This document shows positions 1 to 6,286 of a stretch of 9,397 nucleotides of DNA, piece after piece; positions within the stretch are counted from its first letter, which is position 1; each line of letters opens with the position of its first letter. Below the pieces are notes generated by a model. That model was not told the origin of the DNA. It made no database searches and saw only the letters and a list, made by a program, of their open reading frames with translations. This stretch comes from Chloroflexota bacterium (GTDB lineage Bacteria; Chloroflexota; Limnocylindria; Limnocylindrales; CSP1-4): assembly GCA_017881985.1 (NCBI GenBank), contig JADGQH010000114.1:1-9397 (forward strand), given 5' to 3'. The translations under genes and the position numbers were made by a program.

Positions 1-1077
1 CATCGCCTGTGTTGCGGCCTGGAGCGCCGAATACACGACGGTGACCCCGGCCAGCACGGCCACCGTGGGCGCGACCGCGGTCCCGAAGAGCGCGACACCT
101 GCGCCGAGCAGCGCGCCTGCCAGCACGGCCCGAAACCCGATCCGGTCGCTCAGCGGCCCGGCGAGCGGCGAGAGCAGCGCGCCGACGAGGACCGCCACGC
201 CCGTGACGAGGCCGACCGCGGACGCGACGTTCGGCTGCCCCCCGTGAAGGCTCTTGACCAGGAGCGGCAGGTAGGGCCGGCTCATCTGGTTGGCGAGCAT
301 CGAGACGCCGAAGATCAGGAAGATCCGGCGGACGGCCGGATCGGTGAGCACGCCCGTGACAGCTTGCCGGGCAAGCGAGAAGACGCTCCCGACGGGGGCC
401 ACTGATGGTCGGATGTCGCGCGACCCGACCATCAGCAGCGCCACCACGCCGATCGAGAGGAGCGACCCGAGCCAGAAGACGTCGCTCAGCGGGAGATGCA
501 ACTGGTCGATCATGACCCCGCCGAGCACGGGCCCGAGCGCGAACCCGAGCGGCCCGGTCGCGCCGAAGAGGGCGGTCACGGTGCCGACCCGGTGGCGCGG
601 CGTCACGTCCCGGAGCGCGGCCAGCATCACACCCGTGTTGCCCAGCTGGAGCCCCACCAGGAGGAGGCTCGCCGCGAGCTGCCACGGCTCACGGGCCAGC
701 GCAACGCCGGCGAATACCACCGCCTCCACGACCGCGGACCGGACGATCACGGCGCGGCGGCTGTACTTGTCGGCCCAGACGCCCCAGAACGGGACGAGCA
801 CGATGCCGAAGACGAAGATGAGGCTGCTGAACAGGCCCGTGAACGTGGGCACCTGCGAATCGGGCAGCCCCACGTCGCTCAGCCGGAACGGGAGGAACGC
901 GAAGACCTGGGCGACGCCCATCGCCTCCACGGTCGACGTGATCGCGTAGACGAGCAGCAGGCTCCGCCAGCCCTGCGCAGGTTGGGCCGGTCGCGCGCCG
1001 CGCGACCCGACTGCCGGGTCGTGGGGAGGCGGGGCATCGCCCGGCGTCGCCGGCTCCGGGGAGGTCCGGGGAATCAT
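1..1077 (-). CDS. MFS transporter, drug:H+ antiporter type (3' end cut by window edge)
   Basis: Reading the minus strand from the ATG at 1077 gives 359 residues with no stop before the window edge, so the C-terminus is missing (MFS proteins are usually near 400 residues with 12 helices; about 10-11 are present). Residues 1-36 are a Pro/Ala-rich cytoplasmic tail; the first helix begins near residue 39. The loop 2-3 signature (motif A) is at 99-108, GVWADKYSRR, and its second-half counterpart at 307-316 is GPLSDRIGFR. Helix 5 carries the antiporter motif C at 175-187, GPLGFALGPVLGG, which in this superfamily marks proton-coupled drug exporters. The role is therefore probably efflux across the inner membrane; the substrate cannot be read from sequence. 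It is divergent from the GNAT gene. The start is supported by a TACACT hexamer eight bases upstream and the lack of any Shine-Dalgarno, suggesting a leaderless mRNA. Confidence 0.9.
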   Translation of the reverse strand, partial: MIPRTSPEPATPGDAPPPHDPAVGSRGARPAQPAQGWRSLLLVYAITSTVEAMGVAQVFAFLPFRLSDVGLPDSQVPTFTGLFSSLIFVFGIVLVPFWGVWADKYSRRAVIVRSAVVEAVVFAGVALAREPWQLAASLLLVGLQLGNTGVMLAALRDVTPRHRVGTVTALFGATGPLGFALGPVLGGVMIDQLHLPLSDVFWLGSLLSIGVVALLMVGSRDIRPSVAPVGSVFSLARQAVTGVLTDPAVRRIFLIFGVSMLANQMSRPYLPLLVKSLHGGQPNVASAVGLVTGVAVLVGALLSPLAGPLSDRIGFRAVLAGALLGAGVALFGTAVAPTVAVLAGVTVVYSALQAATQAM

Positions 1078-1085
1078 CGTGGGCG

Positions 1086-1091
1086 AGTGTA
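1086..1091 (-). promoter_or_regulatory. Putative -10 hexamer TACACT for a leaderless MFS transcript
   Basis: On the minus strand TACACT lies eight bases before the MFS ATG, so transcription would start at or next to the start codon. No purine-rich ribosome site lies between. No TTGACA-like -35 box is seen at the usual 16-18 base spacing, which is not unusual for extended or -10-only leaderless promoters in GC-rich bacteria. The assignment is inference from motif and spacing. Confidence 0.45.
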
Positions 1092-1139
1092 GCGGCGGCC
1101 CGCTCGATGGCGCGCGCAGCAACATGGCACCATGCCGCG

Positions 1140-1619
1140 ATGATCGAGCCTCCAGCCTTCACGGTTCGTCGCGCCACGCCCGCCGACATCCCCGCGCTCG
1201 TGGAGCTGCGGATCGCGTTCGACCACGAGCTTGCCGGCCCGCTGCCCGCCGAGCTGGTGGACGAGCACCGCGCCTCGATCGAGTCGTACCTCCGCTCCCA
1301 CGTGCCCGACGGGCGCTACCGAATGTGGGTCGCCGATGCTTCGGGCGAGGTGGTCGGGATGGCCGGGCTGGTCGTGATCGACCGTCCACCCCACCCGCGG
1401 TCGCGGCGCGCGCCCGAGGCGATGGTCTTCAACGTCATGACGGCCCCTGCGTGGCGCCGCCGCGGCGTCGGCCGCGCGGTGATGGAGGCGGTCATCGCGG
1501 AGGGCAGGGCTCTCGGCTGCCGGCGCCTCGTGCTTCGGGCGAGCGATGACGGCAGCCACCTCTACGCGGCGCTCGGGTTCAGGGACCCGGGCAACTGGCG
1601 ACAGCTCGACCTCGACTGA
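1140..1619 (+). CDS. GNAT family N-acetyltransferase
   Basis: A 159-residue single-domain protein, typical for GNAT enzymes, which transfer an acetyl group from acetyl-CoA to an amine. The N-terminal strand reads VRRATPADIPALVELR (about residues 9-24), the usual opening of the fold. The acetyl-CoA pyrophosphate loop (motif A) is RRRGVGRAVMEAVI, preceded by strand VFNVMTAPAW. The C-terminal motif B region reads LYAALGF, with the tyrosine often used as general acid. The substrate is unknown. I chose the ATG at 1140 because FTVRRAT then sits near the N-terminus; an in-frame ATG at 1107 would add 11 residues and approach the divergent MFS promoter. A weak CACCAT hexamer ends six bases before the ATG, and no Shine-Dalgarno is visible. 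The gene converges on the kinase-like gene with three bases between stops. Confidence 0.9.
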   Translation: MIEPPAFTVRRATPADIPALVELRIAFDHELAGPLPAELVDEHRASIESYLRSHVPDGRYRMWVADASGEVVGMAGLVVIDRPPHPRSRRAPEAMVFNVMTAPAWRRRGVGRAVMEAVIAEGRALGCRRLVLRASDDGSHLYAALGFRDPGNWRQLDLD

Positions 1620-1622
1620 CCC

Positions 1623-2264
1623 TCAGAGGCCGTCGAGCAGGAAGATCCCCCCGGTCGCCTCGAGCCAATCGGCGACCCGGTCCGCGGCAGCGCCCACGTC
1701 GTCGTCGGACACATCGAGCTCCAGGCGTGGCAGCCGGGACTTCGCAGCGAGCTCGCGGAGCAGCGCCTGCTCGCGCACGAAGACCTCCAGGTCGTCGTAC
1801 TGGTCGGGCTTGCCGGAGACCAGCAGGCGCTCCGAACGGGCGGCCGGGAATGACTCGTCGCGCCGAGTGCACAGGACGATCCGGAAGCCGAGCGGGCGCA
1901 GCCGTTCCTCCAGCCAGCGGAAGTCCGGGCTGCCGCCGTGCAGGCGGCGCTGCTCCGCCATGGTCGAGAGGTGGAAGCGGTCCACGATCCAGCTGTAGTA
2001 CGGCAGGAGCTCGAACAGGCGCGCCCACGTCGCGAAGGTCTCCATCGCACGCGCCTCGTCCTCCGGCCCGTAGTTGATGAGGCCGTGGCCCCACGGGTCG
2101 TTGGAGAAGCCGCACCACTCGGCGGACACGAGCGGCGACGGGTAGCGGTACTTGCGGGGCCCAACGATCCGCGGGTGCTCGTTGAGCGCCAGGGCCAGGT
2201 CGGTCTTGTGGGTGAGGCGGGTTCCCTCGAGGATCACCTTCGGGCAGCGCTTCGTGCCGGTCAT
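1623..2264 (-). CDS. P-loop (deoxy)nucleoside/thymidylate kinase-like protein
   Basis: A 213-residue protein with the layout of the dTMP kinase/deoxynucleoside kinase fold. An N-terminal strand KVILEG runs into a P-loop at residues 14-21, GTRLTHKT. A DRFHLS motif at 95-100 matches the catalytic DR[YFH]xxS element, and an Arg-rich LID-like segment (CTRRDE) follows. The C-terminal helices are typical of the fold. The P-loop is atypical: the glycine normally before the Lys is His19, although Lys20 and Thr21 are kept. Tyr/Trp-rich stretches between residues 39 and 65 and at 88-93 could line a nucleoside pocket. The probable role is phosphorylation of a nucleoside or nucleotide, but another small-molecule kinase is possible. 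It lies 28 bases after the lipoprotein stop in the same direction and has no clear ribosome site, so it is probably co-transcribed. Start ATG at 2264. Confidence 0.7.
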   Translation of the reverse strand: MTGTKRCPKVILEGTRLTHKTDLALALNEHPRIVGPRKYRYPSPLVSAEWCGFSNDPWGHGLINYGPEDEARAMETFATWARLFELLPYYSWIVDRFHLSTMAEQRRLHGGSPDFRWLEERLRPLGFRIVLCTRRDESFPAARSERLLVSGKPDQYDDLEVFVREQALLRELAAKSRLPRLELDVSDDDVGAAADRVADWLEATGGIFLLDGL

Positions 2265-2288
2265 CGGGTCGCGGCGGCGGGTCGCGGC
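2265..2288. repeat. 13-base-period tandem duplication in the lipoprotein-kinase spacer
   Basis: The 11-base string CGGGTCGCGGC occurs at 2265-2275 and again at 2278-2288. The two copies make up almost all of the 28-base gap between the lipoprotein stop and the kinase-like start. It looks like replication slippage in GC-rich DNA. Because it occupies the ribosome-binding region of the kinase-like gene, copy number could alter spacing, but no functional sign is seen. Confidence 0.6.
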
Positions 2289-2292
2289 ACCG

Positions 2293-3033
2293 CTACGGCG
2301 TCAGCGCGAAGGACGAGGCGATCCTGGCGAAGACCGGCGCATCGGTGGCGGCCCGGGTGGGCGCCGTGCCGAAGGTGAGGACGTAGCCCCGACCGGGCGC
2401 GACGACGAGGACCTGTGTGATCGCGGCGACCTCCGTCCCGGCAGCCGAGGTGCTGAGCGGGGCCTGGTAGGCGTACTGGTCGGCGGGTCCCGAGGCCGTC
2501 TGAATCCGGACGGGCTGGATCGGCGTCTCCACGAGCAGCGAGACCTGGCGGCCGATCTCGGTGCTGAAGGCGTCGAGGGTCACGGTGGCGGGAAGGACGA
2601 CCTCCGTGACCGTGACGGCGACGAGCGCCCCGCTACGGACGGTGGCGTCGCTCTCGTCATAAGCGTACGTGGAAGCGGACTTCGGAAGGGCCAGCAGCTG
2701 GCTCGCCAGCGAGGTCGCGAATCGAAGGTTCACGGCGTTGTACGCAGCGGCGATCGCCGCGTAGTTCGACCCCATCTGGACGCTGCGCCAGCCGGCCGGC
2801 AGGGTGAGCGAGTAGGCGCCGACCGGGCGTGACGACGCCGGGGCATTCGACCCACCAGGGGCCGCCGAGGCGGGCGTGGCGGATGCGGCGGAAGCGGCGG
2901 CAGGGCTCGTCGCCGGGCCGGCCGTCGCCGGGCCGGCCGTCGCCGGACCGCTCGTGCCGCACCCCGCGATGAGCGCCGCCCCGAGCCCGACCAGAAGGAT
3001 CAGCCTGCCAAGGGAGTTACGCCCGCGTCTCAT
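2293..3033 (-). CDS. Putative lipoprotein with PsbP/Mog1-like domain
   Basis: A 246-residue exported lipoprotein. The N-terminus is basic (MRRGRN), followed by a hydrophobic stretch (residues 8-20) and a lipobox LIAG-C with the lipidated cysteine at 25. Residues 26 to about 68 form a low-complexity Ala/Pro/Ser/Thr/Gly linker containing the repeated pentapeptide GPATA, as expected for a tether to the outer face of the membrane. The remaining ~175 residues open with YSLTLPAGWR and end IASSFALTP, the beginning and end pattern of small alpha/beta domains of the PsbP/Mog1/DUF1795 type. That fold assignment is inference and the ligand is unknown. I prefer the ATG at 3033 over an in-frame GTG at 3039. 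The ATG overlaps the stop of a candidate upstream small ORF (ATGA) and has no Shine-Dalgarno of its own, so translation may be coupled. The kinase-like gene follows 28 bases downstream. Confidence 0.8.
   Translation of the reverse strand: MRRGRNSLGRLILLVGLGAALIAGCGTSGPATAGPATAGPATSPAAASAASATPASAAPGGSNAPASSRPVGAYSLTLPAGWRSVQMGSNYAAIAAAYNAVNLRFATSLASQLLALPKSASTYAYDESDATVRSGALVAVTVTEVVLPATVTLDAFSTEIGRQVSLLVETPIQPVRIQTASGPADQYAYQAPLSTSAAGTEVAAITQVLVVAPGRGYVLTFGTAPTRAATDAPVFARIASSFALTP
2908..2952. repeat. 15-base tandem repeat, about 3 copies, in the lipoprotein linker
   Basis: The unit CGTCGCCGGGCCGGC is perfect at 2908-2922 and 2923-2937, with a diverged third copy at 2938-2952. The period is a multiple of three, so it stays in frame and encodes the GPATA pentapeptides just after the lipidated cysteine. 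Copy-number change would lengthen or shorten the tether without breaking the protein. Confidence 0.8.
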
Positions 3034-3146
3034 CGGCACGTCGGGTCGTCGGCAGTGGCCGTGTCGTCGGCAGTGGCCGCGGGCAGCTCGGTCGCCATGT
3101 GCTGGGATGCCTCCTCTGCGGCGGGTTCAGCGTTTGGGCCGGTCAC
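3030..3146 (-). CDS. Candidate small ORF (38 aa) upstream of and overlapping the lipoprotein gene
   Basis: On the minus strand a GTG at 3146 opens 38 codons to a TGA at 3030-3032. The TGA overlaps the lipoprotein ATG as ATGA, a typical sign of translational coupling. A TACAGT hexamer lies seven bases before the GTG, the same geometry as other starts here. A second in-frame start, ATG at 3098 (22 codons), has AGGAGG 11 bases upstream. The peptide is acidic and Ala/Thr-rich, with an in-frame repeat ATADDT-ATADDP, and it ends TCR. I recognise no family. It could be a leader peptide that delivers ribosomes to the lipoprotein start, or chance open frame in GC-rich DNA. I cannot decide between these from one sequence. 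Confidence 0.35.
   Translation of the reverse strand: MTGPNAEPAAEEASQHMATELPAATADDTATADDPTCR
3045..3080. repeat. 18-base tandem duplication
   Basis: The 17-base string GTCGTCGGCAGTGGCCG occurs at 3045-3061 and 3063-3079, giving two adjacent 18-base units that differ only in the last base. The period is a multiple of three, and on the minus strand it encodes the ATADDT/ATADDP repeat of the candidate small ORF upstream of the lipoprotein. Confidence 0.85.
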
Positions 3147-3153
3147 GCCCCCG

Positions 3154-3159
3154 ACTGTA
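3154..3159 (-). promoter_or_regulatory. Putative -10 hexamer TACAGT upstream of the small ORF-lipoprotein-kinase unit
   Basis: On the minus strand TACAGT lies seven bases before the GTG of the candidate small ORF. This would separate the lipoprotein/kinase unit from the upstream nuclease-ATPase-transporter operon. No convincing -35 box is visible 16-18 bases upstream. It is assigned by similarity to TATAAT and by the repeated spacing seen at other starts in the window. Confidence 0.4.
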
Positions 3160-3207
3160 CCGCCGTTCGGGGCTCGGCGCGGCGAGGGAGTGAGCCCGGC
3201 GCGAGAC

Positions 3208-3229
3208 CTGCGACCTTCCCGTGTCGCAG
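3208..3229 (-). terminator. Possible short hairpin after the EamA gene
   Basis: Fifteen bases beyond the EamA stop on the minus strand, CTGCGA and TCGCAG form a perfect 6-base stem around a 10-base loop. No T-run follows, so it is not a classical intrinsic terminator; it could be a weak terminator or mRNA 3' stabiliser, or chance. Its position between the EamA stop and the next putative promoter is its main support. Confidence 0.2.
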
Positions 3230-3243
3230 CATGCTCCCCACGC

Positions 3244-4086
3244 TCACCCCAGGGCGATCAGCGCAACTGCAGCCCCCGCGACCGCGATCCCGGCCGCGTG
3301 GGCACGTGTCACGCGCTCTCCCAGGAAGACGACCGCCAGGATCACGGTCGTGACCGGGTAGAGCGATGAGAGCAGGCCCGCGACGTCGAGCCGCCCGACC
3401 TGGGCGGCCACGATGAACGCCGCGTTGCCGGCCATGTCCAGCAGCCCGACCACGGCCGCTGCCGGCAGCACCCGCGCCGGCAGGCGCGTCGGCTGGCGGC
3501 CAAAGCGCGCGAGGAGCAGCACGACGCCCGTCGCCGTCAGGCGCGAAACGACCAGCACCCCGAAGGTTCCGGCCGGGCTGGCGCGTGAGATCGCCACGTT
3601 GTAGAGCCCGAGCGCGGTGCCGGCGCCGAGGGCAAGGCCGAGGCCGCGTCGCCCCGTGGAGCCATCGTCGGCCGACGAGACCAGGATCACGGCCGCGATC
3701 CCCAGGCCGAAGCCGAGGATCCGGAACGGGCCGGGCAGGCCGGCCAGGGCGATGCCGACGGCGACCGGGATCGCCGCGGCCAGGACGCCGGTGACCGGTG
3801 CGACGATCCCCATCCGGCCGCCCGCGAGCCCGCGATAGAGGGCCGCCAGGCCGATCGCCCCGCACGTGCCTGCGGCCACCGCCCAGGCGGTGTCGTGGAG
3901 CGTGGGCACCCCATCGCCGCGCAGGATCATGATCAGGAGGGCCGCCCCGGCCCCGATCGCCTGGGCCGCGGCAAGGACGCCCATGACGGGCGCGCGGCGG
4001 CCGGTGAGCCCGCCCCCGAAGTCGGCCGCTCCCCACGCTGCCGCTGACGCCAGGCCCAGGACGACGGTCAGGATCGCGGGGTCGAT
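3244..4086 (-). CDS. EamA/DMT family transporter, apparent ATC start
   Basis: A 280-residue integral membrane protein with two EamA repeats of about five helices each (roughly residues 1-135 and 145-280), the standard size of drug/metabolite transporters. The first ATG in frame, at 3984, would give only 246 residues and remove helix 1. Upstream the frame stays open and encodes a typical first helix (residues 4-26) with the family WGAADF motif. No ATG, GTG or TTG exists in this extension. The best start is ATC at 4084-4086, six bases after GAAGGA, a good Shine-Dalgarno that overlaps the stop region of the ATPase gene; the gap between genes is then 10 bases. A distinctive element near the end of the second repeat is LSSLYPVTTVILAVVFLGERVT, split here for description as LSSLYPVTTV followed by a LGERVT turn, typical of EamA. 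The substrate is unknown. Position implies co-transcription with the nuclease/ATPase genes. Confidence 0.85.
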   Translation of the reverse strand: MDPAILTVVLGLASAAAWGAADFGGGLTGRRAPVMGVLAAAQAIGAGAALLIMILRGDGVPTLHDTAWAVAAGTCGAIGLAALYRGLAGGRMGIVAPVTGVLAAAIPVAVGIALAGLPGPFRILGFGLGIAAVILVSSADDGSTGRRGLGLALGAGTALGLYNVAISRASPAGTFGVLVVSRLTATGVVLLLARFGRQPTRLPARVLPAAAVVGLLDMAGNAAFIVAAQVGRLDVAGLLSSLYPVTTVILAVVFLGERVTRAHAAGIAVAGAAVALIALG

Positions 4087-4092
4087 CGGGCG

Positions 4093-4098
4093 TCCTTC
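4093..4098 (-). promoter_or_regulatory. Shine-Dalgarno GAAGGA that decides the EamA start
   Basis: GAAGGA on the minus strand overlaps the TGA of the ATPase gene and stands six bases before ATC at 4086, the normal spacing for ribosome binding. It is far too distant (over 100 bases) to serve the ATG at 3984, and too far (21 bases) for the CTG at 4071. It supports initiation at the ATC or at a base-changed ATG in its place. Confidence 0.6.
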
Positions 4099-6286
4099 AG
4101 GCGACGACCGGGGCGCCGGCCTCCTCGGCGTCGTCGGGCGCGGTGTCGAGCGCGGTCGGTCCCGGCAGGACGACCACGCGGTCCGCCTGCGCGTCGTAGC
4201 GTGCCGAGGTGGTCAGGTAGATGACCTGGAAGTCCGAGGCAAGCTCCCGAAGGACCGCCACGGCACGGCCGGCGCGGTCGTCGTCGAACGTCACGAACGG
4301 GTCGTCGAAGACCATCGGCGGGCGGCGGTCCTGCGTCACGAGGCGAACCAGGCCGAGGCGCGCCGCCAGGTAGACCTGATCCAGCGTTCCCTGCGAGAGA
4401 TCCTCGACGCCGACCCAGTCGCCACGCTCTGGCGCGAAGACCCGGATGTCCAGGGTCTCGTCATCCACCCGCACACGGCGATAGCGACCGCCGGTGAGCC
4501 GCTCAAGGTCTCCCCGCATGCGCTTCTCGAGATACCGTGTCGCCTTCCGCATCGTCGTCCGCTCGGCCTTCACGATCGCATCCAGGGCGAGCTGGTAGAC
4601 CCGCGCCCGGCGCTGCAGGGCGGCCAGCTCCTCGCGCCACGCCGCCAGCCGCTCCACCTCGCCGGCAACCTGCTCCGCGTCGACCTGGTTCTGCTCCACC
4701 CGCGCCCGTGCGCCGGCCTCGTCATCGCGGGCCCGTTCGAGGGCGCCCTCCTGGTCGCGTACCTCCACCTCCAGCCGCTCCCGGGCGCGCGGCTCCTTGG
4801 CGATCGGCCCGAGCGCCGCGAGCGCGCCCGATTTCTGCTCGACGTCGAGCGCGGCGGCGTCCCGGAGCGTCGGGAGCGTCTCGGGCGGGGCCTTCCCCAC
4901 CAGCCCTTCGAGCTGCGCCCGTGCCCGCCCGATCGCCTGGACATGGGCATCCTCGCGGGACAGGAGATCCTCGGCGGCTGGAAGGTCGTCCAGCCCGAGC
5001 GCGGCAAGCTGCGCATCGCGGTCCGCCACGCGCCGCTTCAGGTCCTCCTCGAGCTGGCTTCGGCCGCGGAGGCGGCGGGCGATCTCGTCGTCCCGCATCT
5101 GCTTGTGGCGCCGGAAATCGTTCGCCGAGCGCCGCTTCCTGCGGGCGTATGCCGCGAGGCCCAGGCCAACGACCGCCGCCGCCAGGCCACCGAGCATCGC
5201 CGGGAGTTCCTTCGTCACGAGGCCGACGATCGCAGCGGCCAGCCCGGCCACCGCGAGCACCGCGGCGGCGATCGCGAAGAGGCGCCAGCGGGGCTCGGGG
5301 ATCACGATCTCGTAGTTGACGGTGGACGCGCCATCGCCCAGCTGCGCGGTGAGCTCGGCGATCTCGCGGTCAAGGATCCGGAGCCGCTCGACCACCTGGC
5401 GGAGGACCGGCAGCGCCTGGCCCGACGGGTGGCTCCCCTCGAGGGTCGCGATCTCCTCGGAGACGGCCACCGCCTGGCGATAGCGCTCGAACCGCTCCCG
5501 GGCGACGCCGCGCTCGGCGGTCAGCCGCTCGGCCTGGCGGGCCTTCTCCAGGAGCGAGCGACGCTCGGCCAGCGACGTGTCGACCTGGGCACGGTGGGCG
5601 CGGGCGACGACGAGCGCGTCGCGATCGCGCTCGAGCCCGGCAAGCCGCGCCTCGCCATCGCTCACCAGGGCCTCGGCGCGCGCGACCGCCTGGTCGGCGA
5701 CCCGGAGCCGGCCGGGATTCTTTTCGCCCTTCGCCTGGAGGTCGTGAAGCGTTCGTTCGAGGCGCCGCTTCACCGCGCTGGTGCCCCGGTCGGCGCCGCT
5801 GATCGACGCCTGGAGCCGGTCTCGCAGCGCGCCCTCGTCGCGCGCGAGGTCGTCGACCTCGTGGTGCCGCACGGACGCCGTGGAGCGGAAGAACTTCTCC
5901 GACGGGATCCCGGTCAGCTCGGCCAGCAGCTCGTCGGCGCGGGCCGGGTCGGTGGTCATCGCCCCGTCGAGATCGAGCCGCACGGTCCCCCGCGCGCCGC
6001 GGAAGTCCTTGATGACGCTTCCCTCGCGGATCCCCTCGAGGTCCTCCTGCACGAAGTCGAGCTGGACGGCGGGCCGTGCGTCCTCCCCCGAGTCCCAGGA
6101 GCGGAGCCCGTCGATCTCCGCGCCCCCGGCCGTGACCCGCCGGAAGAGGCCCACCTCCAGCGCGCGCTGGAGGGTCGTCTTGCCGGCCTCGTTCGGGCCC
6201 CGGATCACGGTCAGGCCGGGGGCGAGCTCGAGGTCGAGGTCCCGGTGGACCCGGAAGTCGCGGACCCGGACGCGCGTGATCCTCAC
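4097..6286 (-). CDS. SbcC/Rad50-like AAA ATPase, YhaN type, with central membrane hairpin
   Basis: A 729-residue ABC-type ATPase of the SMC/Rad50/SbcC group, the partner of the nuclease encoded just upstream. Walker A is at 30-38, GPNEAGKTT. The ABC signature at 630-634 is LSQGT, and Walker B is at 658-664, MVFDDPF, followed by TFDDDR, the form usual in YhaN-like proteins. The head halves are separated by heptad-like coiled coil (about 175-330 and 385-590). At the exact midpoint are two hydrophobic helices (336-357 and 362-380), flanked by WR and RRKRR. There is no cysteine anywhere, so no CxxC zinc hook exists. The usual switch-loop histidine is absent: YLTTSARY at 690-697. The GTG start at 6286 overlaps the nuclease stop (GTGA). 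It is far shorter than SbcC of E. coli (over 1000 residues). The likely role is ATP-driven gating of the nuclease on DNA ends, probably at the membrane. Family membership is firm; location and substrate are inferred. Confidence 0.9.
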   Translation of the reverse strand: MRITRVRVRDFRVHRDLDLELAPGLTVIRGPNEAGKTTLQRALEVGLFRRVTAGGAEIDGLRSWDSGEDARPAVQLDFVQEDLEGIREGSVIKDFRGARGTVRLDLDGAMTTDPARADELLAELTGIPSEKFFRSTASVRHHEVDDLARDEGALRDRLQASISGADRGTSAVKRRLERTLHDLQAKGEKNPGRLRVADQAVARAEALVSDGEARLAGLERDRDALVVARAHRAQVDTSLAERRSLLEKARQAERLTAERGVARERFERYRQAVAVSEEIATLEGSHPSGQALPVLRQVVERLRILDREIAELTAQLGDGASTVNYEIVIPEPRWRLFAIAAAVLAVAGLAAAIVGLVTKELPAMLGGLAAAVVGLGLAAYARRKRRSANDFRRHKQMRDDEIARRLRGRSQLEEDLKRRVADRDAQLAALGLDDLPAAEDLLSREDAHVQAIGRARAQLEGLVGKAPPETLPTLRDAAALDVEQKSGALAALGPIAKEPRARERLEVEVRDQEGALERARDDEAGARARVEQNQVDAEQVAGEVERLAAWREELAALQRRARVYQLALDAIVKAERTTMRKATRYLEKRMRGDLERLTGGRYRRVRVDDETLDIRVFAPERGDWVGVEDLSQGTLDQVYLAARLGLVRLVTQDRRPPMVFDDPFVTFDDDRAGRAVAVLRELASDFQVIYLTTSARYDAQADRVVVLPGPTALDTAPDDAEEAGAPVVA

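Noticed and set aside
290..949. Plus-strand open frames of about 200 codons over the MFS gene
   Set aside because: The minus strand encodes a clear MFS protein with motifs A and C. The plus frames are Ser/Thr/Arg-rich shadows.
1611..1637. Hairpin between the convergent GNAT and kinase-like genes (CTCGAC/GTCGAG)
   Set aside because: Only a 6-base stem with a 14-15-base loop, lying mostly within coding sequence and without a T-run on either strand; not convincing as a bidirectional terminator.
3143..4036. Minus-strand alternative frame of 297 codons over the EamA gene
   Set aside because: The translation is dominated by Gly/Arg/Pro; the competing frame gives regular hydrophobic helices and the EamA length.
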